From Undaria pinnatifida (lineage: Eukaryota > Sar > Phaeophyceae > Laminariales > Alariaceae): a stretch of 64,000 nucleotides of DNA. Positions 1 to 11,839 of this stretch are shown here, one piece after another. The position numbers and the translations under genes are program-made. The notes under the pieces are model-generated. The model was given only the letters and a program-made list of their open reading frames with translations. It was not told the DNA's origin and made no database searches. The number at the start of each line of letters is the position of its first letter. The first letter of the stretch is position 1. The stretch lies in NCBI GenBank assembly GCA_012845835.1, contig JABAKD010000006.1, positions 11,576,945-11,640,944 of the forward strand, given 5' to 3'.

Positions 1-175
1 CGAATCGGATCGGGGCAGGGTGACCCGATTCGATCCGTTACATTCGAGAAGATTCTGACCCGACCCGTTCCGACGCGTGGAATCTCGAACACCTCCTACC
101 CGACTCGACTATATCCGCGAATATTTGAAAAAAATTATTACCCGACCCGGGGGCCGGGTCATGACCCGTGAACAG
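1..175. repeat. Dispersed repeat rich in ACCCGACCCG (family P, copy 1)
   Basis: The segment is built of ACCCGACCCG-like words separated by 'cgaacacctcctac'-like spacers, and closes with 'gggtcatgacccgtgaa'. The same arrangement returns at about 15225-15380, 26945-27400 and 33245-33450. It starts at the window edge, so it may be cut off. I see no coding capacity. Confidence 0.5.
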
Positions 176-412
176 CCCTGAAGTGTTTTCGCTTTTTTTT
201 GCTTGTCCCGTCTATTTTCCTGAGGGTAGCTTACCACTTACTAGGTATTTGAGAACATGGTTGACGTGCACTGTGAATTATCCCTAACCTTAACCTTCGA
301 CCTAACCCTGACCCTTATCCTAACTCAATCCACCAATATATTGACAATCCACCTCGTCTCGTACACAGTGTGCAGCCTCAACCATTGTCTCGAATAAGCG
401 GGAATTTCTACT

Positions 413-588
413 AATTATCCTCGCCCTACTTCTCCGGCTCCCTCCCCTTCGTAACCCAGATCCGGGGTCACATAGCTCCCCTCCCGCCCCCCCCCCCCTG
501 CCCGATACGGTGCGTGCCTTCATTATTATCGCGGGAAGAGTTATTTCAGCACGTTCTTCCCTCGTTGACTAGCATCGAATACACCAGG
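413..588 (-). repeat. SINE-A body fragment (headless)
   Basis: Read on the minus strand, this matches the body of the tRNA-headed SINE at 30696-31035: a 'gagtcgacgagggaag'-like 5' side, a Lys/Met-like 'aaaatgaaggcac' word, then 'gagttac' and a G-rich end. The tRNA-like head is absent. The flanking stretch from about 590 to 2190 holds no gene or repeat that I can support. Confidence 0.5.
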
Positions 589-2194
589 CGCCTTCAGACA
601 TATTGCAAATGCACAGCACTGTCGTGCATAATATATTGCACGATGAAACTATAGTAGGTAGCCAGTTTTAAGCGACCCCACGATAAAGAAAAACGAAAAA
701 TGTTATATAAGGGACCTTAACTTCCTGCGCACCGCCTTTTCCTTCTTTACTACTAAGGGACCTCGGCCCTTACAGTGGACGCAACACTCACTAAGGCACA
801 ACATTTCCATCGGGGGCACAAGAATGCGGAGGGATATGAGTTGTGTACGTACGGAAAGCTTGGCCAATCAGATGAATGTAGATCATAAAGTGATTCATGC
901 GTACGTACGGACCGTGTTACGTGTGACCAGTGCGAGTAACAGAAGTACCCAACGAACATCACCCCTAGATAGCCGCGGGTTGCGCGGACGAGCAAACGTC
1001 AAGCATCGGGCTTCCAGGCCGTCAAGCCAACAGTGTGGGGAAGTATTTCAGAGACGGGTATTGTTCGCCCAAGAATAATAGAGGACCCCGTAGGCTTCAT
1101 GCATCCCCCCGCTTGCCAAACGCCACATATATTACTAGAGAACGAGCTATTATGTGCTCCCAAACACGGTTCAAATTGTCAAATGTGCAAGGTCCGATAG
1201 GGGACTCTAGTACATAAAGAGCTTCTCCGCCCAGACACAATAGGGGCCATTAAACCCATTGCTGCTAAAAAAAAACATGCTTCATTAATTAACGCGGGCA
1301 AAGATAGAGGTAGGACGTTCTGGCAAACAGGTACAGCAACGCTCGCACCAGTTGCCAGGTAGCTGTCATGTACCTGGTGCCTGTATAGATATACATAAAA
1401 TGCTTCGTGCAAGACCGAGACCAAACGGGAAATCCCGAATTTTACTCTTTCATTTCGGCCTCAAACCGGGATCCGTTGAAGCTCGATCTCGAAGCTGAAA
1501 TATAGTTTTTCCGCGTGCTCTCTTCTCGGGTATCGCAGTCGGGCCTCCGCCGTACGTCCACCGGCGCGCGTGGGCCCGAGCTCGCCCTCTCCGCCATGAG
1601 GGGGGACTCACAACCTTGCTTTCTCGTGCGGATCTTCGAACGAGCGATCTTCCTTAGCTGAGGCTTGACTTGATTGTTGCTGCTTTCATTGGCTTGGTAC
1701 CTCGCCGTGACGTATACGCTGCGAAAACATTCGACCGCTACACTTTGTTGACAGCTGGATATGATGAGGATTGAACAGTTTCGATTTAAGACGAATTATG
1801 CAGAAATATGAAAAAGTCCTGTACCCGAGTCTCGTCTTTCGGTTGTGCCAGTTTGTTTCGCCGTGTTGGCTACAAGTACACGCCCGTACGATGTGATACG
1901 AGTACTATGATACTAGGTAAGCTTTTTCAGATTTTGCTGCGTATGTGGGCCTTAAAACAAAAGTTGCCGGCCTTATATATTTGATGAGATTTGTTGTGTG
2001 GGATGCGGGATAACTAGATATTTCAGCATGTGGGCGCCTGGGAATACTATAAAGACGGACAAAGGAATTAGCAGCTACGGACTTTGAACAAGAGCCGTCC
2101 GTGTGTGAGCTTCAAAAACCCACACCGTGGACAGATCAGCTCTCAGTAGCTCGATCTAACTCTTTTCGAGGCTAGCTCACCCAAGCAACACGAA

Positions 2195-2965
2195 CGACCT
2201 GCGCATGTTTTCTCGGCTTGAGCAGTGTTAGAACGCAATAACTCGTGTGCGTATATTTCCAAAGCTTGAGCCATACCAGGCATAAGCTCATGCCGGCATA
2301 CGGCTAATCCATAAATGTTCACGGGGGGCTACGAGGAGATACATGAGCTGCACATGTTTTCTAGGGATGAGCTATATGGGGTATAGCCCTTTGGCACATA
2401 TTTAAAGGCGTGAACTATATACACGATAGACGATCTAGCGCATCGGCTGTAATTATCTGCTGGGCGGAGCTGAGGGAGGGTAGTGTGCTGCGCATTTTGT
2501 TGGACAAACACGCATACTGAGCCGAGGGTGGGGATTTTGTGCATTGAACATTGGTAAACCACCCTCGCCGCACCGTGTGGAATGCTCAAGACCTCGGCTA
2601 GACCAGCCCACCGCAGCCCGAGCGTAGCTTCGTTCAAGGGTAGTTCATAGGTGAGTAATATGAGGTAAACGAGCTGCATATGTTTTCCGGCTTGAGTTTT
2701 AAGACCAAAACCAATCCGCACACGTTTTCAGAGCTGTAGGTACTATTAATATACAACATACTTCTTTTGCGCATACTTTACAGTAGACCATGGCCCCAGC
2801 AGGGTGACAGCGACAATAATAGGAGCTACATGAGCTGCACATGTCTCACCGGGATGAGCTACGATAACGAGCTACATGATCACGAATGAGCTACACATGT
2901 TTTGCCCCGCTCGAACTACAGGAGGTAACTCACCTGCACATGTTTGGAATCAAGACCTATACACT
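2195..2965. repeat. Degenerate tandem repeat around GAGCTGCACATGTTTT
   Basis: The phrases 'gagctgcacatgttttc', 'gggatgagcta' and 'ggcttgagc' return irregularly, for example near 2205, 2340, 2668, 2825, 2890 and 2935. An open frame of 130 codons on the minus strand (2329-2721) lies inside this repeat and resembles no known protein, so I treat it as incidental. The region 2966-4290 beyond it holds only short self-similar stretches (a CCGCACCGTA word near 3130-3380 and 'gtctgagaa' words near 3490-3900). Confidence 0.4.
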
Positions 2966-4284
2966 ATAGATAAGCTAGCGGTATAAGCTGTCTGGGTTGT
3001 GAAAAAATACGCCTTTCAGTTTTCTTACATTTAAGTGGAGTGCCATCCAGGTTTGAAAGTGGAGAAGATTGTGCCGCCCGTTTGTTTTTTCGGTGCGGTG
3101 CAGTCTGTTGCACATTTACCGAACAGCATATCGCACCGTACGGCTCACCGGGTTATCTTTCAACAAAACCCCAACGCCCTGCACCGCACCGTAGGTTCTC
3201 ATCAATTTAGAAACAAGCCGTTACTCATCGTACCGCACCGTACTATTCAAAACCATACTTTTGCAGCGAATAGTGTCGTTCGACTCTTAACAAAAGCAAG
3301 CCTCTTCCGAAGAGGCCATAGACAGCGCATGTAGAACCAAGTGGTTTGACACGATACAGGCGGCGTGTACGGTGCGGGCTTGTTTTTGACCGTATTTTAA
3401 CGAACTACAACCGTAATTATTCAAACCGAACTGCACGTCGCCGCATCTAGGACTGTGCATCTAGAAAAATAGCATTGCGGTTCGGTCCTACAAAGTGAAA
3501 AGCCTCGGAAAGTAGAGGATTTGTTCCAAAACTCTGTTTTTTCGTGCTTTGTGACATGTTTTAGACCTAGATTCCGACCGAATCAGGTTCGCCCTTCTCA
3601 GACACGAGCCTTCGATAAACCAGCCAAATAAATGTTTGAGAATTTGTGACGACGGAAAGAAACGAGGCTGAGAGAAGAGAAAGCGTCTCAAAAAGGAGAC
3701 TGAAAATGCCTGCGGATTGAGACTGTGGCAAATGAGACCGGCAGACAAGGCCGACAACTGGTAATCACAAATAAATGAGTCTGAGAGTTCTACTGGACCT
3801 ATTAGAGCGGTAACGGAAGCGAGTGTGACGCTTCGTGCATGAAAAAGGATAATTGAATCTCAGAAACGAGTCTGAGAAGGAGCCTGCATGAATCCCAGAT
3901 ACGAATCACAATTTTTGTCGGGCACTGCCCATAGACATGTTGTGTATTTTTTTGTGCTGTATTTAATAAAATTCTTGAAGCAAGTCAGCTGTGACTTCGA
4001 CAAATTTGGGGTCGATAATCATCTTTGCAAGCTGCGTAATACACCGGTCGTCCGTTTTTAGTAAGTGTTCATGAGTAAAAACCTAATCAATAGTAATAAT
4101 GGACATTAAGCCTGCAAATGTGCACAGTTTGGCACTTGACACTGCCTTCATCGTGCAATAAATGATGTTTTATCCATCAATCCTACTGCAACACTTGGCA
4201 CGCAAATCAATTGCACGCGGTTGGCATATACCTGATCCTGCAAAGTGTTTATACAGGTATTAAGGCATGAGACAAAAACCTGAT

Positions 4285-4515
4285 ACATAAGCCTATCCGA
4301 AGCATGGGTGGCGCGAATGTCGGCATCCATGCGGAGCCCTTGTAGATAGACTAAGCTATAAACTTGTCTATGCTGTTCGGTGTTACGTGACGGGTTACTT
4401 GCCGGGTGGCTAATTTTTCTCCGATTTTTCACTGTGCTTTGCCCCTTTTCTACCTGCGACGCCCCCGGGATTTTATCTCAAGCCAATCACATCCCCAAAG
4501 GGAAGCGTGCATACG
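4285..4515 (+). repeat. Dispersed repeat R1, copy 1
   Basis: It contains 'gactaagctataaac', 'tcggtgttac' and 'ccgggattttatctcaagcc'. The same order of words is found at about 20840-21060, 32605-32680 and 48591-48740. The left part ('ccgaagcatggg ... gcggagcccttgta') recurs alone near 31810-31865. No coding capacity or terminal repeats were recognised. Confidence 0.5.
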
Positions 4516-5519
4516 ATTCTAGACTGATGGGTAGGGCAGGGCGCGTATACTGCTGTATGCTTAAGGCCGCGGGGGGTTCCTAAGGAGTGTTTTGTCAAGT
4601 AGGCGCGTTTACGAGAAGGCGTTTCACCAAAAAATACAAACGACTTGAAAATTAATTAAAGAGTTTTACAAGCAAGATCCGCTTTTGTCGGATCAAAAAG
4701 ACTGGTGAATCTTTTCGAGGATTCAGAGCTTCTTCGCTCTTTTGTTGCCCTTTGGCTAGCCCAATACTTGACTACCTCAAACGGCGACGGATTATCCCTG
4801 TCCGCACTTTTTGCTGGCACGAATGCATAGCGTTTCAAAACATCCGCGAAAGCTCCAGCTAACTTTTGGTGAAAGCCGCTTCTTCGTATGTGCTGCAGCC
4901 ATGGTAGTACATATTAACTCGCAAAACGTATCAAAATGTGTATTTTGGAACAAATTTTCTCATTTTTTTTGGGTGATGCTGGCCGGCAACTTTGACTTCA
5001 CGAATTCATCTCGTGAGTCATTTTTGGTTGCCTACGACGGTTGCCCGCTTCACCCGACGTCCTCACGCACCTCATAGTGAGCGTGACTCAAATTTCGCGG
5101 GTTGTGATTGCTTGTGAGAATATGTAGCTGCCCTCAAGTGAAGTACAAACCTTCGGTTGGGCGTGTTTTTTCTGACTCATTTTGCGCACTTTGAATTTCG
5201 ACGACTTGTGGCCGCTGCAGCTCCCCAAAGTCGATGTGTAGACCTCCTTTATAAAAGTGCGGACTGCCAGTCGAACAGAATTATGACCTGCTGTGGATGC
5301 AACACTATGCGTAAAGACCCGCCGTTTCTGAGGCGCCCGGTAGTTGAAGGTCGGAATGCAGTGCGTGAAAAATGCGGCGTACTTGACTGCACCAACAAAA
5401 CATCTAGAGATTAGAGTAAAATTAGAGTGAACCGGAAACCCGGGGATGGGGGGTGGTTTAAGATTCCCCGCGGCACCTGGTACATGCTTTGGACATATAT
5501 CGATCTACTAATACCTCAT
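4516..5519. other. No gene recognised
   Basis: Short open frames (60-88 codons) occur on both strands but none resembles a known family and none has convincing splice context. No repeats that I can name fill the interval. Confidence 0.4.
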
Positions 5520-6160
5520 CTAGAACTTTTTTGGTAGATATGGATATGTTGTGCATATGATCCAGATAATACAGACCCCACCTGGCGAAACATGTACAGA
5601 TCATGAAGATCATACAGATCTCACCTGGCAAGCATGTACAAATCATGAAGATCATACAGATCCCACTAGTCGAAACATATGCAGATCATGCAGACCTTTC
5701 AGACACTACCTGGCGAACATGTGCAGATCATGCGCTCGTACCGACCTAACCCGCCGAAATATGTACGTAAGATCTAGATCATACAGATCCCGCCAGGCAA
5801 ATATGATCCAGATCTCGCAGATCATACAGATCCCATTCGGCAAACATGTGCAGATCATGCGGATCATATAGATCCCACCCAGGCCAACATATGTGAACAA
5901 TACAGATCATATACTTCCCACCTGGCGAAACATGCGTAGCCCATGTAGATCATACATATCTCACTTGGTGAACATACGCAGATCACGCTAATCATACAGA
6001 TCTCATCTGGCAAAACATGTACGTAAGATCTAGATCGTACATGACCCATTCAGGCAAACGTGTGTGCAAGATCTAGATCATACGGATCCCAGCTAGGCAA
6101 ACGTGAGCGTGCAATATCAAGATCATGCATATAGATCCCCGAGGTGCCATCTGTCCTACT
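5520..6160. repeat. Degenerate minisatellite of GATCATACAGATC units
   Basis: About fifteen imperfect units of 30-45 bp combine 'gatcatacagatccca', 'cctggcgaaacatgt' and 'gcagatcatg'. Because the units are nearly free of stop codons, both strands show overlapping open frames of 60-106 codons here; these follow from the repeat and are not genes. Related units are scattered at about 6710-6760, 7195-7310, 24660-25190, 27480-27770, 32950-33180 and 58800-59140. Confidence 0.7.
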
Positions 6161-7625
6161 TGTTGGGAATCCAAACTTACTTGCAAAAAGGATCGCTTCA
6201 TGCGGGCTGCGTTTCGTCATATTTGGGCGAGGCTCTCACGGCCGGGGCCCATTTGTTTGGCTCGCTTCGCTCGATTGAAAGTCGGCCGGCCACCAGCTCC
6301 GCCAGTCGATTCGCCGACTAAAGTAACTTAGTTGTGGCTAACGGCACCTACCGATTTGTTGTCAGACGTGAAATCCTACTGACTCACAGCTCTACCACCC
6401 TGGGTTACCGTTGTGAATGCTAGCATACATTTTTTGTGTTGGGGGGCTGCGTAGTCTGACAGTCTAGATACGTAGACTGCGGCCACCGCCGTCCACGTTG
6501 TCCACCAGCAACTCAATCGTCGCGCCTCAGAGACTCGCAGAAGAACCACCTTTGCCGCCTGCTGCCGAGATAATCTGCGGCCGCAGTGCCACCAGAAGGG
6601 CTACCGCCCCCGACATTTGCCCTGCCATACGTGAGCTCTAGGTGCCTGTGAAGATGCTGTGGCTGCATTTGGTGTGGGGAGCTTATAGACCACCGCGGGT
6701 TGTCGACCCACCTGGCGAAACATTTACGTAAGATCTAGATAATACAGATCCCAGCAGGAAAATATTACTGGTATCGTTTGTATCCATTTTAGGTTTCCTA
6801 TTTTCTTCTATCTCTGCCTTGGTCTTTCTTTTAGCGCTTCGCTCTAGCGAATGACCCTATCCGTGGCGTTCAGGTCTCATGACGAGGTGTGGGGGGATCC
6901 ATACCCTTATATCTTCGTTTCAATTAGTCGCATCTTCGACCCCCTTTTCCCGGTATTTCAGGATGAACTTGGTCACCACCTTTCGACCATCTAGTGGTCT
7001 GCATATCCGATTATTTAGGGTGGGCTGATGTAATAGAGCGTCAGTAGTAGCGGGCTATGGGTTCGGTAAGATAGCCCGCAAGATTTCGGTCTCGTGACCA
7101 CAACAACATTCTCCTGAAAGGATTATTCCGAGCAGAGAAAATAGCCCGCAGAATCGAGTCAGCTCATCATAGCACAAGAACGTTCCCGGTGATGGAAGAG
7201 CTAGATTCTACAGATCCCGCCCAGCAAACACTATTTGGATCCCGCAGATCCGTACAGATCAGGGATCTATCTACCCCAAAAGATCTAGATCCGGAAATAA
7301 GGATCTGAACTCTCTGAGGTGTGCATGCTGACGCGTTGTTGAGGAATTGTTTGGTACCATGTACTGTGTACCTGGTACGCGTACTCTTTAGGAGCGTGAC
7401 CGAGCCGGTTACCGGTGGTAGTTGATCGAGGCTGGCCGGGGCATGAACGATATTAGAACACACTGGGACCGGGCAACCAACACTCTGACGCAAACAGGCA
7501 CAGTGGCGCATGCACTGCTCGTACTGTAGTGGGTTCGGAACCAGCGCGCATCTTCACATAGCGGTATGCCCGCTGGATTCTATGGGCGGGGGGATGGTGG
7601 TCAAATGGCAAACCGTCGGCAGCGT
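6161..7625. other. No gene recognised
   Basis: The stretch contains two short outliers of the GATC repeat (about 6710-6760 and 7195-7310) and one TACCTGGTA motif at 7369. A Cys-containing frame near 6125-6331 was examined but matches nothing I know. Confidence 0.4.
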
Positions 7626-7955
7626 TCAAAGATTGAAGAAAGCACCGGTACCTGTGTGGTGCCATTCTTGTCCATCAACGTATCTGGGAATATCCCATCG
7701 CTCCAGTGCCCACGCTTCCTTGCCATGACTGCTGCCGGCTGTGGGTTGCTCGCTGTGTTCCCTAGGAGTCCCATCAAGTACCCGTTTCCACACTACGTAG
7801 CCGAACACAGAAAACAAGAACATGACTGCCGCACCACGAAGTACACGGCGGTATGGATGGGTCAAAATCCCCCCTTCTTCGTATAAATATAAAGGCCAAT
7901 GAGTCCTATAGGAAACCCCAATTTCCATAAAATTAACATGACGATGGGTGAACAT
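7626..7955 (-). CDS. Unidentified open frame with one possible membrane segment
   Basis: A 109-codon frame has a hydrophobic stretch near residues 43-57 (AAVMFLFSVFGYVVW) followed by a charged, Trp- and His-containing tail. I do not recognise a family. An overlapping plus-strand frame of 106 codons exists, and splice or promoter support is lacking. It could be one exon of a gene or chance; the call is weak. Confidence 0.15.
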   Translation of the reverse strand: MFTHRHVNFMEIGVSYRTHWPLYLYEEGGILTHPYRRVLRGAAVMFLFSVFGYVVWKRVLDGTPREHSEQPTAGSSHGKEAWALERWDIPRYVDGQEWHHTGTGAFFNL

Positions 7956-8399
7956 CTACGAAGAGCCGGTGGCCAGAGAGAAGCAGCAGCTGCAGCCCAC
8001 CTGCACTAGTTATGATGAAAGCTAGCTGCGAAGAGGATGCAGTGGCTCGAGTTGAGTATGCCCGCGATGGACCGGAGGCGCAGCGAATAGCCAGAACGAT
8101 CCCGTATTACCCTTTCAAAGGGATCGATCGATTCTACGACATCGGCGGTAAGCGAAACCTGAAAACAACAGTACAGCTGTATTAATAGTGAATACCACGA
8201 CACGGTTACTGGGGACGCGCACGTCGCACCAGGTGCCTACACGTACGCGTTTACAGCAGTACCTGGTACAAGCCAACAACAACGCACCTACGAGCACTGT
8301 TTTACTGCGAATAGTCTGGTGTGCTGGCTTGCATGTTGTTGCCTTTTGCCCTGGAGCTCATTGCGGTTGGCTTTGCATGGCCAAAATCACATTGCTGTG

Positions 8400-8500
8400 C
8401 GAGAGGGGCTTCGCCGCGGCGGGCTGACACCCGCCTGCGCCTCCGTGCATGCCCGGCATGGTCAGGGACGTGAAAGGCAAACCAGCAAAAAAAGGCACTA
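8400..8500 (+). repeat. Short GC-rich dispersed repeat
   Basis: The block 'ggcttcgccgcggcggg', then 'cccgcctgcgcctcc', then 'catgcccg' has a clear relative at about 21963-22050. A looser relative may lie near 29060-29110. The inner words can pair as a hairpin. No function is evident. Confidence 0.35.
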
Positions 8501-8799
8501 CGTACTGCCAAGGGATTTAGAAAAAGAAAAAAGGTGACAGAACGTACTGCCAAGGAGTTGAGGAAAACAGAAAAAACAGGGTAAAACATCCATTAGTAGT
8601 AGGCAGTAGGGCAAATAAGTGATGAACAACGAGTGAAACCATCAAAAAAAGTATTATGAGGGTATTGATAATAACAACCGAAACGTAAACGTGTCAACGT
8701 GCCGTGCAACCAACCCCGAATCTGGCATGAAAGCCAAAAGAAAAGTAAGATGCAGCAGTTAAGTACCAGGTATAAAACTGCTGTATGATAAACTGGTGC

Positions 8800-9290
8800 A
8801 TTCCTTCCACAACCGTCAGATCTGTCTTGCTGTCCCTTTAAAGGATTTATAGTTTCCGCGCACAGATTTAGTTGCCCCGCCCGTCCCCCCCCCCCCCCCC
8901 CCCCCCCCCGCTCCCTCTTGTTCAAACCCAGGCCCCCACGCCTTTTTAAACACTCCAACACTCCGCCCTCCCCTCACCGGTTATACGACTTACAGTATAC
9001 ACTTGATTAACTGATGCATTTCCTTCCACAGCTGTAAGATTTTGTCCCCCTCAAAAACGGGTTTCATAGTTTCCACGCACAGACTATCATCACCCTGTTG
9101 ACCCTGGTGCAAGCTACTCTGTAGTTCGAAGGGGAGTCGCCGAACCTATATCCTTAATGAACACACATTTAGTAATACGCGCGATCGGAGTATCACCCAC
9201 AGCTTGAAAATACAAGTATGAATATGAATTTCGACAAAATCTTCGATTTCACAGCTGGAGTGTATTTTTAATTTTATACCGAAGTAATAT
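8800..9290 (-). repeat. Inverted left arm of a repeat complex (contains family D)
   Basis: This is the reverse complement of material on the other side of the CTG-rich modules: 8945-9290 matches about 10140-10460, and 8800-8960 matches about 11140-11320. Shared words include 'tccttccacagctgt', 'gtttccgcgcacag' and, at the far end, the family-D core 'cagctgtgagatcga'. A run of about 24 C residues lies at 8886-8910. The arms face each other across about 1 kb. Confidence 0.65.
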
Positions 9291-10140
9291 AAACCTAAAT
9301 ACCAATTGGATGCGGCTAGCCGGTGAGGCTTCCCCGCCTGCTGGCGGGCCTTTCATGGCTTTGTTGCCTGCTGGCAGGCCTGCTGTTGGGCCTTCCGTTT
9401 ACTTTCGGGCTATAGTATGCAAATGTGTCAGCTGCTTCCAATCGGTTTTTTCCTAGCACTGCTGCTTACAACGTCAGCAGATTTCGTGTCGTACTTGGTG
9501 CTGATTTTTTACCGCTATACGACAGCGCCGTCGCCGAAGCTTCCAACGTCACCGCCGGCCCTCCCGCGCCGCCACCGCAGCCGCAGCTGCTGCTGCTGGT
9601 GACTACTGCGTACCCTGGTGTGTTTCTAAAGATAAAAATTCGGCTGTCTGTGATCATGACCTCGCCTAGCCAGTGCCAGTCAGTGCTGTGTGTGCTCCTA
9701 CTCCTGCCGGATGGCCGCTGTTGTAGACGCTAGTGCTGCTGTGCCGCAATTCCTTGCTGGGCTATCGCCCGCCTCTGCGCCCGCCGCCGCCGCTGCTGCT
9801 GCTGTGTTCTGCTTCTGCTGTGTTCTGCTGCTGTGTTCTGCTGCTGCGGTGTTCTGCTGCTGCGGTGTTCTGCTGCTGCGGTGTTCTGCTGCTGCTGTGT
9901 TCTGCTGCTGCTGTGTTCTGCTGCTGCTGGTGCTGCTCACTCTCTTCTGTGCATTTTCCTAAAGTGTGCTGTGTTTGTTGTGCTGATCTATGCCATGCGT
10001 GGATTTTGCACCAAACCTCATGTTTCCCATACTGAGCCCTATAGGTTTCTTTGCATGCCATAGCTGCGTAGACAGCCAGATGTCTGTTGTGGATCTGTGC
10101 AGTTTTTAGTATCTTTTTCCGCCTTTTTTGTGTTTTTTTC
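9291..10140 (+). repeat. CTG-rich module unit, copy 1
   Basis: This unit runs from 'ccaattggatg' through a Ser/Pro-rich stretch, an Ala-rich reading frame, a CTGCTGTGTTCTG minisatellite (9800-9930) and a 3' part ending near 'ccttttttgtgttttt'. A second copy of the whole unit lies at about 11840-12580. Within the unit the frame from 9711 reads MAAVVDASAAVPQFLAGLSP followed by an Ala run; related peptides start at about 11704, 12239 and 12736. The minus strand reads as poly-Gln. Whether any frame is translated is unknown; a mobile-element or duplicated-exon origin is equally possible. Confidence 0.55.
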
Positions 10141-10647
10141 ATTTTACAATAATAAAAATACACTCCAGCTGTGAGATCGAAGATTTTGTCGGAGCTCATT
10201 TTTGCCAGCTGTGTGATACTCCGATCGCGCGTATTACGGGGTGTGTGTCCTCAATAAGGATATAGGTCGGCAACTCTCCTTGGAACTACAGTGTAGCTTG
10301 TACCAGGGTCAGCAGGGTGATGTTAATCAGTCTGCGCGGAAACTATAAAACCCGTTTTGAGGGGGACAAAATGCGACAGCTGTGGAAGGAAATGCATCAG
10401 TTTATCAAGGGTATCCTGTAGGTCGTATAACCGGTGAGGGGAGGGCGGAGCTTTTGAGGGCGTGGGGGCCTGAGTTTGAACAAGAGGGAGCGGGGGGGGG
10501 GGGGGAGGGGTGGAAGGAATTCGTCAGTTTTTCAGGTACGTCCTGTAAGTTGTACAGCCAGTGAGGAGAGGGCGGGATGTTCGATCGCGGGGGGGGGGGG
10601 GGAGGGGGATTTCCAACAGCTTTAGGTCGCATAGATGTATATCATTG
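10141..10647 (+). repeat. Right arm of inverted repeat with family-D copy
   Basis: It begins with the family-D core 'ccagctgtgagatcga', continues through 'tactccgatcgcgcgtatta' and 'gtcagcagggtgatg', and ends in a G-rich block. The block 10500-10640 is the left half of a duplication whose second copy is at 11250-11365. Poly-G runs lie at 10493-10506 and about 10590. Confidence 0.6.
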
Positions 10648-10958
10648 TCCGATCGCCCCCGTGGCGTATTAGGTTATCCTCGAGCCTGGTATAGGTCAGT
10701 TTCGTGAGTTCGAATCCCCCCGAGTGCGTACGCGTATAAATTCTTGGGGATTTTTTCTTGCGCACAAATTGACTTGCGGAAAACGCGAGAGCGTGAGTTA
10801 GCAACACTCGATGAAAAATCGACGAGCAGTGGGATTGCTGAACCCTATGCGCGTTACAAAAATGAAGGCAAGAACCGGGGGGGAGAAGGGACGATATCTG
10901 TGACCACGGCTCGTCCAGAATCTGGAAAGTAGAAGTGTGCGAAAAAGAAAAAACAGTT
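10641..10958 (+). mobile_element. SINE-B, nearly complete
   Basis: The 5' end looks tRNA-derived: a 'gtggcgtattaggttatcc' stretch as an A-box-like part and 'gtgagttcgaatcccc' as a good B box. The body carries 'attgacttgcgga', 'gcgcgagagcg'-type and 'aaccctatgcgcg' words and 'tgtgaccacggct', and the 3' end is A-rich. Other copies lie at about 17072-17330 (+) and 54840-55145 (-), with fragments near 46228-46310 and 50229-50330 (-). The neighbouring duplicated segment at 11340-11370 lacks the insert, so this looks like a filled site next to its empty duplicate. Confidence 0.65.
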
Positions 10959-11460
10959 AGGAGCTTGCTATACGCGTAGCGCTAGGTCTAGGCGATGGTG
11001 CGGGTGGTGGGGAAGAAGGGGGCGTTGGGGGGGGGGGAGTATGAATTGGAGCTACGGCATGGATGGCTAGAAAGGTAATGAGGTGATATCAACTGTCTGG
11101 TATTGTTTAGTACTCGGGCAGATTTTGATTTTAGGTGGGGCGTTTGAACAAGAGGGGGCGGGCGGGGGGGCGGGGCGGCGGGCGGGACAACTCAATCTGT
11201 GCGCAGAAACTATAAATCCTTTAAGGGGACATGTCTGACGGGTGTGGAAGGAATGCATCAGTTTATCATGTATGTCCTGTAGTCGTACAATCAGTGAGGA
11301 GAGGGCGGAGTGTTCGAAAGGGGGATTTCCGACAGCTTTAGGTCGCATAGATGTACGGAGCTTGTTATACGCGTGGTGCTAAGTCTAGGCGATGGTGCTG
11401 GTGGTGGGGAAGGATTGGGCGTTGGGGGGGGGGGGGGGGGGGGGGGGTGTACCACACACC
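10959..11460 (+). repeat. Duplicated G-rich segment (two copies)
   Basis: 10961-11037 ('gagcttgctatacgcg ... gggcgttggg') is repeated at 11359-11445, and 10500-10640 is repeated at 11250-11365. The two original copies were contiguous, and SINE-B now splits the first one. A run of more than 20 G is at about 11424-11447. No gene. Confidence 0.55.
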
Positions 11461-11539
11461 ACGCAGCTTGCAAAGTTGAATTGCAACCCTCCAATCGATC
11501 GTACTCACAGCTGATATAAAATCTCCGCTGACGTTTTTC

Positions 11540-11800
11540 AATTTTTATAAATCAGTTTTTTTTTTCGTGTAGTGTAGCTGCTGGACTGCTGCTACTGATG
11601 TTGGTGTCTCCTGTAGGTACGTTTCTAAAAATATAAAGTCGGCCGACTGTGGTCTTGAGCTCGCCGAGCCAGAGTGTGCTTTAAGGTACGCCCCCCCCTG
11701 CCAGATGGCCGCTGCTGTAGACACTGTTGCTGCTGTGCCACGATTCCTCGATGGGCCATCGACCACCTCTGCCCCCGCCGCTGCTGTTGCTATAAATAGA
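11540..11800 (+). repeat. CTG-rich module, copy 2 (short form)
   Basis: The segment has 'tgtagtgtagctgct', 'ggtacgtttctaaaa' and an Ala/Val reading frame from 11704 that starts MAAAVDTVAAVPRFLDGPST. It is the direct counterpart of 12600-12870, copy 4. The frame soon ends in a stop. Confidence 0.5.
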
Positions 11801-11839
11801 TGAAAATAATCAGCGTTGCGTCACCCTGCCTCCGAAGGG

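Noticed and set aside
5520-6160. A CRISPR array
   Set aside because: Units are degenerate, vary in length and lack unique spacers of constant size, and the setting is eukaryotic.
9698-10199. Poly-Gln proteins on the minus strand
   Set aside because: They are the translation of the CTG minisatellite; no start context, splice sites or conserved non-repeat part supports them.
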